60,290 nucleotides of DNA from Candidatus Saccharimonadota bacterium (GTDB taxonomy: Bacteria > Patescibacteriota > Saccharimonadia > Saccharimonadales > Saccharimonadaceae). Below the pieces are notes generated by a model. It was given only the letters and a program-made list of their open reading frames with translations, made no database searches and had not been told where the DNA came from. This document shows positions 14,645 through 23,136 of the stretch, piece by piece. Location: NCBI GenBank assembly GCA_900555675.1, contig UNSN01000002.1, forward strand, positions 1-60,290. The letters are read 5' to 3'. The position numbers and the translations under genes were made by a program. Every line of letters begins with the position of its first letter. The first letter of the stretch is position 1.

Positions 14645-15196
14645 ATGGAAACACTTCATGGACATACTGAAGAGTTACCTCAGAATCTTCCTTCTGACCT
14701 TGATATTAAGGGTCAAGAAAATTCGATAGATAATGATAAGATAACGGCTCAGATTAAAGAGCTGGAATCGAAATTCGATCATAATCCAGACGGTAGCGAG
14801 AAATGGCAGAGGTTTGTTGGTAAGCCTATCGAGGATCAATATGGGCAGCGTTGGATGATTTGGGAAAATCCTGCCACTTCATCATCTAATCCAAAGGATC
14901 GATATCAAATATATAAGATACCCAAGAATGAAGATGAGTTTAGATATGCTTTCATAAAAGAGCTTGAGGTTGATCGATACCCTAAGTACCATAAAACGTC
15001 TTACGAGTTTTTTGTTGGACCAGATGACGGTAGAGATGAAACCATAACTGTGTTCTTTAACGATGATGGAGTGATTGAGTATGTTCATTGTTATAGCTAT
15101 CTGGAGGAGCGCAATAGGTTGTATGAGAAGCACGAAAGAGCGCAGAAGAAACTTGCTGAGGCGTTAATAATCAACTCTCTGACGATAGCCGCTTAA
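14645..15196 (+). CDS. Hypothetical cytoplasmic protein, 183 residues
   Basis: This hydrophilic protein has no signal peptide or membrane helix. An acidic/His-rich head (METLHGHTEELPQNLPSDLD) leads into a mixed alpha-beta segment rich in Trp and Tyr (EKWQRFVGKPIEDQYGQRW, YHKTSYEFFVGPDDG, ETITVFFNDDGVIEYV), then a charged C-terminal helix. The beta-rich core with repeated aromatic strands could be a small binding domain. The family is not recognised. The start is placed at 14645 because the promoter -10 ends 13 nt before it. It is separated by 16 nt from polA, which has its own -10. Confidence 0.65.
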   Translation: METLHGHTEELPQNLPSDLDIKGQENSIDNDKITAQIKELESKFDHNPDGSEKWQRFVGKPIEDQYGQRWMIWENPATSSSNPKDRYQIYKIPKNEDEFRYAFIKELEVDRYPKYHKTSYEFFVGPDDGRDETITVFFNDDGVIEYVHCYSYLEERNRLYEKHERAQKKLAEALIINSLTIAA

Positions 15197-15200
15197 ATGC

Positions 15201-15206
15201 TACAAT
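15201..15206 (+). promoter_or_regulatory. -10 box of polA (leaderless type)
   Basis: TACAAT ends 6 nt before the polA ATG, with a possible -35 CTGACG at 15179-15184 and no Shine-Dalgarno. Confidence 0.55.
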
Positions 15207-15212
15207 AGAGTT

Positions 15213-17750
15213 ATGAAGCGTCTAGTGGTTATTGATGGAAAGTCGGTGTTTTACCGAGGTTATTATGCTATGCCGGGATTGTCGATGGCTGACGGAACTC
15301 CGACTGGCGGAGTATACGGATTTGTAAGTTTGGCAATTGAGCTGATTAAGAAATTGGAGCCGGATTATGTAGCGGTAGCTTGGGATAAACGAGGCACAAA
15401 TATTCGCAAGCGGCGGGAATTATATCCAGAATATAAAGCTGGTCGCAAGCCAGCGCCAGATGATTTTTACCAGCAAATCCCGATTTTACACGAGTTGCTT
15501 GATGCATTTGGCTGGCCGCTTTATGAAATTGATGATTACGAGGCGGACGATATTATGGGCGCGTTTGCCAGGCAAGCGGAATCTCGCGGAATTGAAACGT
15601 GCTTGATAACGTCGGATTTGGACGCATTGCAATTGATATCACCGATGACCAAAGTTTACGCCATGAAAAATGGTTTAAGGAATATCGAGGAATTCACGGC
15701 GGAATATTTTGAACAAAAATACGGAATTCGGACGGAGCAATTTTTAGACCTGAAGGCTTTGAAGGGTGATTCTAGTGACAATTTGCCGGGAGTGCCGGGA
15801 ATTGGCGAGAAAACGGCGGTGAAATTATTGCAAGAATATGAAACGCTGGACGGAGTTTATGAGCATTTGGACGAGCAAAAAGGCGCGTTGCGAACGAAGT
15901 TGGAAAATGGTCGTGAGTCGGCATATTTGACCAAGCAAGTGGCGGAAATTTGGACGGACGCGCCGATTGAGCTGGACTGGGATGTGGCGGACGTTAATGA
16001 TTGCAATTTTGCGCGAGTAACGGAAATTCTGCAGAAGTTGGAGTTTAATTCGCTAATTGGACGATTGCCAAAAACAATGCAAGCGGCGGAAAATGAGAAA
16101 AAAGAAGAACCGAAGTTGGACATTCCGACGGTTGAAAAATTGCCCGACACGCCGATGTTTGAGGCGGAAAATATAATATATATTGATTCGTCGGAGCCTG
16201 ATGTAGTTTACATAAGCTCGAATCCTGAGTCGGCGTGGACGGCGAAAATTGATGAAATTAGTCAATCTATGTGGCAATTATTGGCGCAGGGAACTGTGAT
16301 CGCGGCGGATGTTAAGCAGTTGTATCATGCACTGGATAATCATGGTGTGGCGGTGCGTTTTCATGAGGTTTGGGACGTTGGGCAGGCGGCGTTTTTGATT
16401 GATCCACTGAAGCGCGATCGTAGTTTGAATGCGCTGTCTGGTGATTTTTCTGATGACAATTCCGCGCCTTATCAATTGGCTCGCTTGCATAAAATTTATC
16501 GTGAACAAAAAGTTTACATGTCAAACAATTCGCAAATTGCGCGCGTGGCTTACGAGTTTGATTTTCCAGTAATTTGGGCGCTATTCCAGATGGAAAAACG
16601 CGGTATGAAGTTGGACGACACGCTATTAAAACAGATGGGCGATGAGCTGGCGGCGGAAGTTCGTGAGCTTGAACAACAAATGTATTCCATGGCGGAATAC
16701 GAGTTTAACGCGTCTAGTCCAGCGCAACTTTCTGAGGTTTTGTTTACCAAATTGCAATTACCAACCGCGGGCATAAAAAAGGGAAAAACTGGATATTCAA
16801 CAGGTCAAAAAGAGTTGGACAAATTACGTGGACAACATCCGATTATCGAGTTGATCGAGCGATATCGAGAATTGACCAAATTGATCAGCACGTACATTGA
16901 GGCGTTACCAAAATTGATGGCGACTGATGGGCGAATTCACACTACGTTTAATCAGGATGTAACCAGCACGGGGCGGCTGAGCAGTACAAATCCGAATTTA
17001 CAGAATATTCCGGTGCGGACTGAACTGGGTAGGAAAATTCGCCAGGCGTTTGTTCCGAGTGATGGTAAAGTTTTTGTCGGCGCGGATTATTCACAATTTG
17101 AATTGAGGCTGGCGGCTGTGCTGGCGGGTGACGAGAAGTTGATTGAAGACTTTAATAGCGATGTTGATATTCACGCAAAAACGGCGGCGGAAACATACGG
17201 AATATCGATTGACGAAGTAAGCAAATCTCAGCGTCGAGCAGCGAAAGTGATCAATTTTGGTGTACTTTACGGAATGAGCCCGCACGGTTTGGCGGCGGCT
17301 ACGGGAATGTCATTTACAGAGGCGAAAAAGTTTATTGATCATTATTTTGAGGTGCGAAAACCGATTCGTCAGTACTTGGATAAAATTCTAACTCAAGCGC
17401 GAGAACAGGGATTTGTTGAAACGTATTTTGGCAGGCGACGACCAACGCCTGATGTAAAATCGAGCAATTTTATGGTGCGATCTTCGGCGGAAAGGGCTGC
17501 GATGAATATGCCAATTCAAGGCACGGAAGCGGATTTGATGAAAATGGCGATGATTCGACTGGAGGACAAATTGTCGGGCTTGGCTGACGCGATTTTACAA
17601 GTCCATGATTCGATTTTGGTGGAATGCAAACCTGAAGACGTCCAGAAAGTCAGCGAGATTATGAAAGCGGAAATGGAAGGCGTTTGTCTAGAATTGCCGA
17701 TTAAATTGAAAGTAGATGTCGGTACGGGCGTAAATTGGGGCGAAGTGTAG
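15213..17750 (+). CDS. polA: DNA polymerase I
   Basis: Pol I fills gaps and removes RNA primers during lagging-strand synthesis and repair. The 845 residues hold the 5'-nuclease domain (1-290; YRGYYAMPGLS, DDYEADDIMGA, LKGDSSDNLPGVPGIGEKTA), a middle domain (about 310-430) and the polymerase domain. Motif A is DYSQFELRL (about 625-633), motif B KVINFGVLYG (about 678-687) and motif C VHDSILVE (about 798-805). The middle domain lacks the D-x-E and later acidic residues of a 3'-5' exonuclease, so proofreading is probably absent, as in Taq-type enzymes. The ATG follows a -10 box at 6 nt. Confidence 0.96.
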   Translation: MKRLVVIDGKSVFYRGYYAMPGLSMADGTPTGGVYGFVSLAIELIKKLEPDYVAVAWDKRGTNIRKRRELYPEYKAGRKPAPDDFYQQIPILHELLDAFGWPLYEIDDYEADDIMGAFARQAESRGIETCLITSDLDALQLISPMTKVYAMKNGLRNIEEFTAEYFEQKYGIRTEQFLDLKALKGDSSDNLPGVPGIGEKTAVKLLQEYETLDGVYEHLDEQKGALRTKLENGRESAYLTKQVAEIWTDAPIELDWDVADVNDCNFARVTEILQKLEFNSLIGRLPKTMQAAENEKKEEPKLDIPTVEKLPDTPMFEAENIIYIDSSEPDVVYISSNPESAWTAKIDEISQSMWQLLAQGTVIAADVKQLYHALDNHGVAVRFHEVWDVGQAAFLIDPLKRDRSLNALSGDFSDDNSAPYQLARLHKIYREQKVYMSNNSQIARVAYEFDFPVIWALFQMEKRGMKLDDTLLKQMGDELAAEVRELEQQMYSMAEYEFNASSPAQLSEVLFTKLQLPTAGIKKGKTGYSTGQKELDKLRGQHPIIELIERYRELTKLISTYIEALPKLMATDGRIHTTFNQDVTSTGRLSSTNPNLQNIPVRTELGRKIRQAFVPSDGKVFVGADYSQFELRLAAVLAGDEKLIEDFNSDVDIHAKTAAETYGISIDEVSKSQRRAAKVINFGVLYGMSPHGLAAATGMSFTEAKKFIDHYFEVRKPIRQYLDKILTQAREQGFVETYFGRRRPTPDVKSSNFMVRSSAERAAMNMPIQGTEADLMKMAMIRLEDKLSGLADAILQVHDSILVECKPEDVQKVSEIMKAEMEGVCLELPIKLKVDVGTGVNWGEV

Positions 17751-17759
17751 AAAATATGG

Positions 17760-17765
17760 TATAAT
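17760..17765 (+). promoter_or_regulatory. -10 box of membrane protein-mutM-holA unit (leaderless type)
   Basis: TATAAT ends 6 nt before the ATG at 17772 and there is no ribosome-binding site. Confidence 0.65.
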
Positions 17766-17771
17766 TACGCC

Positions 17772-18419
17772 ATGAAATACACTCAACGACGAAATTCATT
17801 TTCTCGATTTGTACCAATTTTGCTGGTTATTGTTATCACGGTTGTGGCGGTAGCAGCGGTTATTGCGATTGGTCGAGCATTATTTGGCAAAAACGATTCA
17901 GGTCAAACAACAGATCAGAATGTTAACGTAGGGCAAGTTGCTTTATTGTCGACGGACGTGGGAAGTGCGGTTCGATTGACAGTGCGTGGACCAATTGTAG
18001 CGAATGAGAATTTTCGTTCATATAGCATCACTATTTCGCCAGAATCTCGCGAAATGACAACGTACGAGGGATATTTGGATAAGCCGATTGCAGAGAAAAA
18101 ATTGGATAATAATAGCAAGGCTTATACGGAGCTGGTTTATGCGCTTGATAAGCGAAAAATGATGGAAGGTACGCCGCTAACTGAGCAACAAAACGATTTG
18201 CGGGGGATTTGTGCTAGCGGTAAAATTTACAAATTCGAAACTTTGAAGGATAATTCCGTTGTGAAGAGTTTGTGGACGTCGGATTGTAGCGGCTCTAAGG
18301 GCTCAGCACAAGCTAATGTAAACGAGATTTTGGATATGTTTTTGAAGCAAATTCCTGACGGTAAGAAAATGGCGGCTGGAATTGGACTAAGTCAAGAAGA
18401 AGCTTTGTTTAAGCTGTAG
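17772..18419 (+). CDS. Single-pass membrane protein, hypothetical
   Basis: This 215-residue protein has a basic cytoplasmic head (MKYTQRRNSFSRF), one membrane helix or uncleaved signal (about 14-37) and an extracytoplasmic domain of about 175 residues. The domain is probably beta-rich in its first half (VGSAVRLTVRGPIVANENFR, YSITISPESREMTTYEG). It holds two cysteines (CASG and DCSG) that could form a disulfide. I do not recognise the family. The start is set by the -10 box at 17760-17765. It precedes mutM by 10 nt and is probably co-transcribed with mutM and holA. Confidence 0.7.
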   Translation: MKYTQRRNSFSRFVPILLVIVITVVAVAAVIAIGRALFGKNDSGQTTDQNVNVGQVALLSTDVGSAVRLTVRGPIVANENFRSYSITISPESREMTTYEGYLDKPIAEKKLDNNSKAYTELVYALDKRKMMEGTPLTEQQNDLRGICASGKIYKFETLKDNSVVKSLWTSDCSGSKGSAQANVNEILDMFLKQIPDGKKMAAGIGLSQEEALFKL

Positions 18420-18429
18420 GACTCGCCGA

Positions 18430-19308
18430 ATGCCCGAGCTACCCGAAGTTGAGACAGTTCGTCGCGGTTTGGCGGATTTATTACCAGGTCAGGCTGTTGT
18501 ACGAGCTACGGTATTTGATTCGCCAAAAAGCTTTCCGAATTCGCCAATTGACGTTCAGCAATTTTTATATGGTGCGCATGTAACGGCGGTGCGACGTCGC
18601 GCAAAAGTGCTGATGATTGATCTTGATACGCGTTATTCGCTGGTGATACATCTTAAGATGACTGGGCAATTAATTTTTCGTGGGGCTAATAGTTTTGCTG
18701 GTGGTCATCCGAATGATAGTTTGATCGGTGAATTGCCTGATAAGTCGACACGAGTGCAAATTGATTTTACGGATGGTTCACACTTATTTTTCAATGATCA
18801 GCGTAAGTTTGGCTGGATGAAATTGATGCCGACTGATGAGATAGAAAATTTGCCATTTATGCAGAAAGTTGGTCCGGAACCGCTCGATAAAAAAACCGAG
18901 GCGGGTGACTTTATTAAGCGAATTCGTCGTCGGCAAAATTCGATGATAAAGCCAGCGTTTCTTGATCAGTCGGTAATCGCTGGAGTTGGTAATATTTATG
19001 CCGATGAAGCTCTGTGGGCTGCAAAAATCCACCCTCAGACGCGCGTCAAAAATGTTAGTGATGACCAATTGGAAGATTTGTTTAACGAACTGCGTCAGAT
19101 TTTGCAATTGAGCATTGATCAGGGCGGCTCGACGGATAAAAATTATGTTGACGCCGAAGGCAGGAAGGGCAATTATCTGTCGTTTGCGCACGTATTTCGT
19201 CGGGAAGGTCAGCCGTGCCATCGACATCCTGATCAAGATATTGTAAAGATGAAGGTTTCTGGACGCGGTACGCATATTTGTCCAGTTTGCCAAGTGGAGG
19301 CGAAGTGA
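18430..19308 (+). CDS. mutM: Formamidopyrimidine-DNA glycosylase
   Basis: Fpg/MutM excises oxidised purines such as 8-oxoguanine and nicks the abasic site. The protein begins PELPEVETVRRGL, which carries the catalytic Pro2 and Glu3 exposed after Met removal. The central SVIAGVGNIYADEALWAAKIHP is the helix-two-turn-helix. The C-terminal zinc finger reads GQPCHRHPDQ ... GRGTHICPVCQ. The second ligand position, normally Cys (CxxC), is His (CxxH), so a C-H-C-C site is likely rather than C4. At 292 residues it is slightly longer than usual (about 270). It shares the GTGA overlap with holA. Confidence 0.95.
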   Translation: MPELPEVETVRRGLADLLPGQAVVRATVFDSPKSFPNSPIDVQQFLYGAHVTAVRRRAKVLMIDLDTRYSLVIHLKMTGQLIFRGANSFAGGHPNDSLIGELPDKSTRVQIDFTDGSHLFFNDQRKFGWMKLMPTDEIENLPFMQKVGPEPLDKKTEAGDFIKRIRRRQNSMIKPAFLDQSVIAGVGNIYADEALWAAKIHPQTRVKNVSDDQLEDLFNELRQILQLSIDQGGSTDKNYVDAEGRKGNYLSFAHVFRREGQPCHRHPDQDIVKMKVSGRGTHICPVCQVEAK

Positions 19309-20207
19309 TTTACCTTTTTTACGGTGAAAACGAATTCGAGAAACGACAAGCAATTGCTAAGCTGATCGACAATGAAAAAGTGGCGCGACATGACGGCGAA
19401 GATTTGACGCTGGCTGGAATGCAGGAAATAGCAATTGGGCAGACGCTGTTTATGGATTCGTCGGTGTATTTGATTTCAAAACTAGGCGAAAATTCTGAGA
19501 TTTGGTCGCAACTTCCAGATATGAAGTTTGATGATGGCAGGACGATTATTTTGGTGGAAGATAAAATTGATAAGCGAACGAAAACGTATAAGTGGCTGCA
19601 GAAAAATGCCAAAGTTCAGGAATTTTCACCGCTTAGTGATCGTCAAAAACCGCAGCTTTTAAAGTGGTGCGTGGCGGAGGCGAAGGTTCGCGAGTGTGAA
19701 TTAACGAATCATCAAGCAGAGATAATTGTTGATCGTTTGGGATTTGATCAGTTGCGACTGAGTAACTTTTTGGACCAATTGGCGCTGGCGGAAAAAGTGA
19801 CGGATGATTTAATTGACAACTTCATACCTCTGGCGAGGACGGAGAATGTATTTGATTTGTTCATTTCGGCACTGGCGGGTGATTACGATAAGGTTCATGA
19901 TATAATTAGCTATTTGGAGTCGGAAAGTGGCGTTGATGGCGCTTATCAGACAATGGGATTGCTCGCCTCGCAGGCAACTAACTTGACGGCGTTGGTTTTG
20001 GCTGACGGCGACAGTAAGTTGGTGGCTTCGGATTTTTCGGCTAATCCGTATGTTTTACGAAAATTGGCGTCTTCAGCAAAAGGTGCCGATAAGGAAAAAC
20101 TAAAGAGGATAAATGACGCGCTACTTCGGGCAGATTTGCAAATGAAAACAACTTCTGTAAATCCGTGGCTGCTTGTGGAGGCGGCGCTGGTTGGAATTGG
20201 AAAATAA
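19305..20207 (+). CDS. holA: DNA polymerase III delta subunit
   Basis: Delta opens the sliding clamp within the clamp-loader complex. From the GTG at 19305 the product is 300 residues starting MIYLFYGENEFEKRQAI, matching the family's N-terminal xxYxxYGxxxxLxxxxL pattern. Later segments RTIILVEDKIDKRTKTYKWL, LRLSNFLDQLALA and FDLFISALAGDYDK are characteristic. An upstream in-frame TTG at 19278 is unlikely, because the GTG overlaps the mutM stop (GTGA) and has GGAGG just upstream. The typical low conservation of delta makes this a profile-like call from motif order. Confidence 0.85.
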   Translation: MIYLFYGENEFEKRQAIAKLIDNEKVARHDGEDLTLAGMQEIAIGQTLFMDSSVYLISKLGENSEIWSQLPDMKFDDGRTIILVEDKIDKRTKTYKWLQKNAKVQEFSPLSDRQKPQLLKWCVAEAKVRECELTNHQAEIIVDRLGFDQLRLSNFLDQLALAEKVTDDLIDNFIPLARTENVFDLFISALAGDYDKVHDIISYLESESGVDGAYQTMGLLASQATNLTALVLADGDSKLVASDFSANPYVLRKLASSAKGADKEKLKRINDALLRADLQMKTTSVNPWLLVEAALVGIGK

Positions 20208-20215
20208 ACTAAGGA

Positions 20216-20872
20216 ATGGGGAGGTTGCTGGATTCTATGGACGATGTTCGCGCAAAAGAATATATCGCAAATTTAGAAAAGGAATTTTCTTTAATTGAAA
20301 ATGGCTTCAAAGAGGAAGAGAAAAGAGCCTTAGCTGATTATAAATCCAATGATGATGAACATATCAAGAAGTTGGCGTTTTTAGCTTATAAATCTCACAC
20401 ATATCAAGTAAGAATGTACGGCGTATTTCTTTTTGGATACTTATCAGAACAAGATGATGTCTTAACATTTATGCGAGATGAAGTTTCCAAAGATGACAAT
20501 TGGAGAGTTCAAGAAGTGCTGGCGAAGGCATTTGATGAATTTTGTAAGCAAACAGGCTATGAAAAAGCACTTCCAACAATTGATGAATGGTTAAAAAACA
20601 ATAATCCGAATACGAGGAGAGCAGTAACAGAAGGATTAAGAATATGGACGAGCAGACCATATTTCAAGGAAAATCCGAATGAAGCTATTGAAAGGATTGC
20701 CAACTTAAAAGAAGATGCAAGCGAATATGTGAGAAAATCAGTTGGAAATGCTTTAAGGGATATTAGTAAGAAATTTCCAGAGTTAATTAAAGCTGAACTT
20801 AATAACTGGAATTTGGAAAGTAAAGAAGTCGAACAGGTATATGAATTGGCGAGCCGCCGATTAGTCAACTGA
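20216..20872 (+). CDS. DNA alkylation repair (AlkD-like HEAT-repeat) protein
   Basis: This 218-residue all-helical protein contains HEAT-like repeats: IKKLAFLAYKSHTYQVRMYG, DDNWRVQEVLAKAFDEFCKQ, NTRRAVTEGLRIWTSRPYF and SEYVRKSVGNALRDISKKFP. This matches the AlkC/AlkD superfamily, which removes alkylated bases. Arginine is encoded mostly by AGA/AGG here, whereas neighbours use CGN, and the gene is more AT-rich, so recent horizontal acquisition (Firmicutes-like style) is likely. The ATG at 20216 is listed, but the ATG at 20237, preceded by GGGGAGG, is also plausible. A hairpin terminator follows immediately. Confidence 0.8.
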   Translation: MGRLLDSMDDVRAKEYIANLEKEFSLIENGFKEEEKRALADYKSNDDEHIKKLAFLAYKSHTYQVRMYGVFLFGYLSEQDDVLTFMRDEVSKDDNWRVQEVLAKAFDEFCKQTGYEKALPTIDEWLKNNNPNTRRAVTEGLRIWTSRPYFKENPNEAIERIANLKEDASEYVRKSVGNALRDISKKFPELIKAELNNWNLESKEVEQVYELASRRLVN

Positions 20873-20881
20873 TGTTAAATA

Positions 20882-20911
20882 AAAATACCCCGGTTAATTC
20901 CGGGGTATTTT
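20882..20911. terminator. Bidirectional rho-independent terminator
   Basis: A perfect 12-bp stem (AAAATACCCCGG / CCGGGGTATTTT) around a 6-nt loop, with A and T runs on both sides, separates the convergent alkylation-repair and rpsT genes. Confidence 0.9.
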
Positions 20912-20928
20912 CTAGTAATCTTTACAGA

Positions 20929-21279
20929 TTATTTTTCAGCTTTCTTAGCAGCTGGCTTCTTTGCTGGAGCTTTTTTAGCGGCAGTTTTCTTAGCTGTTGC
21001 TGGCTTTGCAGCTGGTTTTTTAGCAGCTTCTAATGTAACGCCTGCTTTTTTAGCAATTTTGCTCAATGCGCTCTTTCGGCGAGCAGCGGTGTTTTTCTTA
21101 ATCAAGCCTTTTTTAACAGCGGTGTCGATTTCGCTTTGTGCTGCAGCAAGAGTCTTTGCGCTTGGTTCTGCAGAGAAAGCTTTAACAGCAGTCTTAATGT
21201 CTTTTTTAATGCTGATGTTTCGCTCGCGGCGCTTTAGGGTTTGTTTAGCACGCTTGATGGCGGATTTGATGATTGGCAT
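20929..21279 (-). CDS. rpsT: 30S ribosomal protein S20
   Basis: S20 binds 16S rRNA in the 30S body. The first ~83 residues match the family (MPIIKSAIKRAKQTLKRRER, KKGLIKKNTAARRKSALSK). The last ~33 residues are a Lys/Ala/Pro repeat tail (units like KKPAAK, KKTAAK), which ordinary S20 lacks and which may add RNA contacts. The ATG at 21279 is preceded on its strand by AAAGGAG, with a TATAAT about 45 nt upstream. It shares a terminator with the convergent alkylation-repair gene. Confidence 0.95.
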   Translation of the reverse strand: MPIIKSAIKRAKQTLKRRERNISIKKDIKTAVKAFSAEPSAKTLAAAQSEIDTAVKKGLIKKNTAARRKSALSKIAKKAGVTLEAAKKPAAKPATAKKTAAKKAPAKKPAAKKAEK

Positions 21280-21323
21280 GTTTCTCCTTTACCTCTATAG
21301 ATTTGTATCGCTAATCAGGAAGA

Positions 21324-21329
21324 ATTATA
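21324..21329 (-). promoter_or_regulatory. -10 box of rpsT
   Basis: TATAAT on the minus strand, leaving a leader of about 38 nt with a strong AAAGGAG site before the rpsT ATG. Confidence 0.55.
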
Positions 21330-21367
21330 CAGAAAATAGCATAAATTGTAAAGAGGCGGCTTAGATA

Positions 21368-21397
21368 TTGACTTTATGGTACTGCTTATGGTATAGT
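21368..21397 (+). promoter_or_regulatory. Promoter of DHH-like protein-truB unit
   Basis: TTGACT (21368-21373), 18 nt, TATAGT (21392-21397). The leader of about 35 nt contains AGGAAAA before the ATG at 21439. Confidence 0.65.
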
Positions 21398-21438
21398 GAT
21401 GCCAAGCGTAATTACAAAAAACAAACATAGGAAAAATC

Positions 21439-23133
21439 ATGTCAAACGGATCAGCAAAGCAAAAAGTAATCCAGAGTATCAAGGATGTAACTAATATTTT
21501 AGTGACGGTGAGTTCTAGCCCATCAGTCGACGAATTGTCGGCAGCATTAGGATTGACGATTTTCCTCAATAAACTAGGGAAGCACGCTACGGCTGTGTTT
21601 AGTGGCGACATTCCGCCGGCAATTACGTTCTTGAGTCCTGATAAGACGTTTGAGCAGACCGCAGATTCTTTACGTGATTTTATTATTGCCTTAGATAAAG
21701 AGAAGGCTGACCATTTGCGCTATAAAGTTGTTGATGACGCCGTAAAGATTTTCATTACGCCATATCGTACGACAATTACCGATAAGGATTTGGAATTTTC
21801 ACAGGGCGATTATAACGTTGAGTTGGTTTTAGCGCTAAATGTTGAAAATAGTGAAAGTATTGATACGGCTTTGACTGCGCACGGTAAGATTTTGCACGAT
21901 GCTACGGTTGTGGCTATAACGGCGGGCGACGTAAAGAGTGGTCTGGGCTCTGTTGATTGGCACGAATCTAATGCTAGCGGCGTGAGCGAAATGGTCGTGG
22001 AATTGCTGGATGACCTGAAAACGCCAAAAGTAACTCTGGACGAGCAGATGGCGACGGCTTTGCTTACGGGAATTGTGGCGGTAACTGAGAGGTTTAGTAA
22101 TGGAAATACATCATCAAAGGTTATGACCACGGCCGCAGAACTTATGGCGGCCGGCGCAAATCAGCAATTGGTGGTTTCAAAGATTGCAGAGAGCGAAGTA
22201 GAGGACGAGCCGCAGAAGATTGAAAAGATCGAAGAAAAATCTCCAGAAAAAGAAGAAGCTTCAGAGGATAAGACTGAAGAAGCGGAGAAAGATGAGGAAA
22301 CTGTACACGCGGACGGAACTTTGTCGATTAGCCACGAAAAGAAGGGTGATGTTGATGAAGTAGCTGAACAAACAGCGAAGGAAAAGCAAGAAGAGTCTGC
22401 TAGGATTGCTGAAGAGAAATTGGCTAAAATTGAGCCAATAAAGGAGGAGCCACAAGTCGAGGAAGAAAAGCCTAGTGAAAAAATAGTTTCAAAGGGCGAG
22501 CTTTCTTTTGAGGAAACTCCACTGATGGGTGGCACTCTGAACGCAACGACTACACAGGCCGCCGAGGATAAGATCAGGGAATTGGCTAGCGACCAAAACA
22601 AAACCATTTTGACGCACGGTAAATATGTGGGTGATAGTACGCCGTCGTTTGGCGATACTCCGTTAAATGCGGCGATGGGTGCGTCTGATGAGCCACCAAA
22701 GATTGATCCGTTCGCGACAACTAACGCCGCTGAGCAAAAATTGTCGACAATACCTGTTGCGCCGCAATCTGAAGAGTCGATTATTTCGGCAATTACCAAC
22801 GACACAAATCAATTGAATAATCCAGTAGCGCCAGCTCCGTCCCAGCCGATTGCGCCAATTGAGCCAGCAATAACAAATCCTGAAAATAGTATTCCAAGTT
22901 TCGATTTACCAATGCCGCCAGCGATGCCGGATTTCGGCGCTTTGCCACCAATGCCGCCAGCGCCTACAGGTGTTGATGTAAATGGATTGCCACAGATCGC
23001 ACCGCTAGGGGTGGCTCCTGAGCCAGTAGCCGCTCCGCAAGCTCCAGCGCCTGCGCCGATCACTGCAATGCCAACTCAGCCAGCTCAAAACGCAGACTTC
23101 AATCCAGCGCAATTCCACATCCCAGGACAATAA
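21439..23133 (+). CDS. Degenerate DHH phosphoesterase-like protein with long acidic/Pro-rich tail
   Basis: Residues 1-255 follow the RecJ/NrnA-type DHH fold in order: SSPSVDELSAALGLTIFL where catalytic members have P-D-x-D-A-x-G-S, then SVDWHESNASGVSEMVVELL where they have D-H-H-x-x-N, then EQMATALLTGIVAVTERFSN where they have the G-x-x-x-D-T segment. The key DHH His pair and several Asp residues are missing or replaced, so metal-dependent hydrolysis is doubtful. Residues 256-564 are low-complexity: an acidic Glu/Lys block, then a Pro/Ala-rich tail ending FHIPGQ. It may be a binding or scaffold protein. truB follows with no gap. Confidence 0.65.
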   Translation: MSNGSAKQKVIQSIKDVTNILVTVSSSPSVDELSAALGLTIFLNKLGKHATAVFSGDIPPAITFLSPDKTFEQTADSLRDFIIALDKEKADHLRYKVVDDAVKIFITPYRTTITDKDLEFSQGDYNVELVLALNVENSESIDTALTAHGKILHDATVVAITAGDVKSGLGSVDWHESNASGVSEMVVELLDDLKTPKVTLDEQMATALLTGIVAVTERFSNGNTSSKVMTTAAELMAAGANQQLVVSKIAESEVEDEPQKIEKIEEKSPEKEEASEDKTEEAEKDEETVHADGTLSISHEKKGDVDEVAEQTAKEKQEESARIAEEKLAKIEPIKEEPQVEEEKPSEKIVSKGELSFEETPLMGGTLNATTTQAAEDKIRELASDQNKTILTHGKYVGDSTPSFGDTPLNAAMGASDEPPKIDPFATTNAAEQKLSTIPVAPQSEESIISAITNDTNQLNNPVAPAPSQPIAPIEPAITNPENSIPSFDLPMPPAMPDFGALPPMPPAPTGVDVNGLPQIAPLGVAPEPVAAPQAPAPAPITAMPTQPAQNADFNPAQFHIPGQ

Positions 23134-23136
23134 TTG

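Noticed and set aside
15213-17750. Missing 3'-5' exonuclease residues in DNA polymerase I as a novelty
   Set aside because: Loss of proofreading in Pol I is known in several bacterial lineages.
22161-22805. 214-codon Ser-rich antisense ORF
   Set aside because: It mirrors the biased Glu/Lys-rich composition of the sense gene and lacks start signals.
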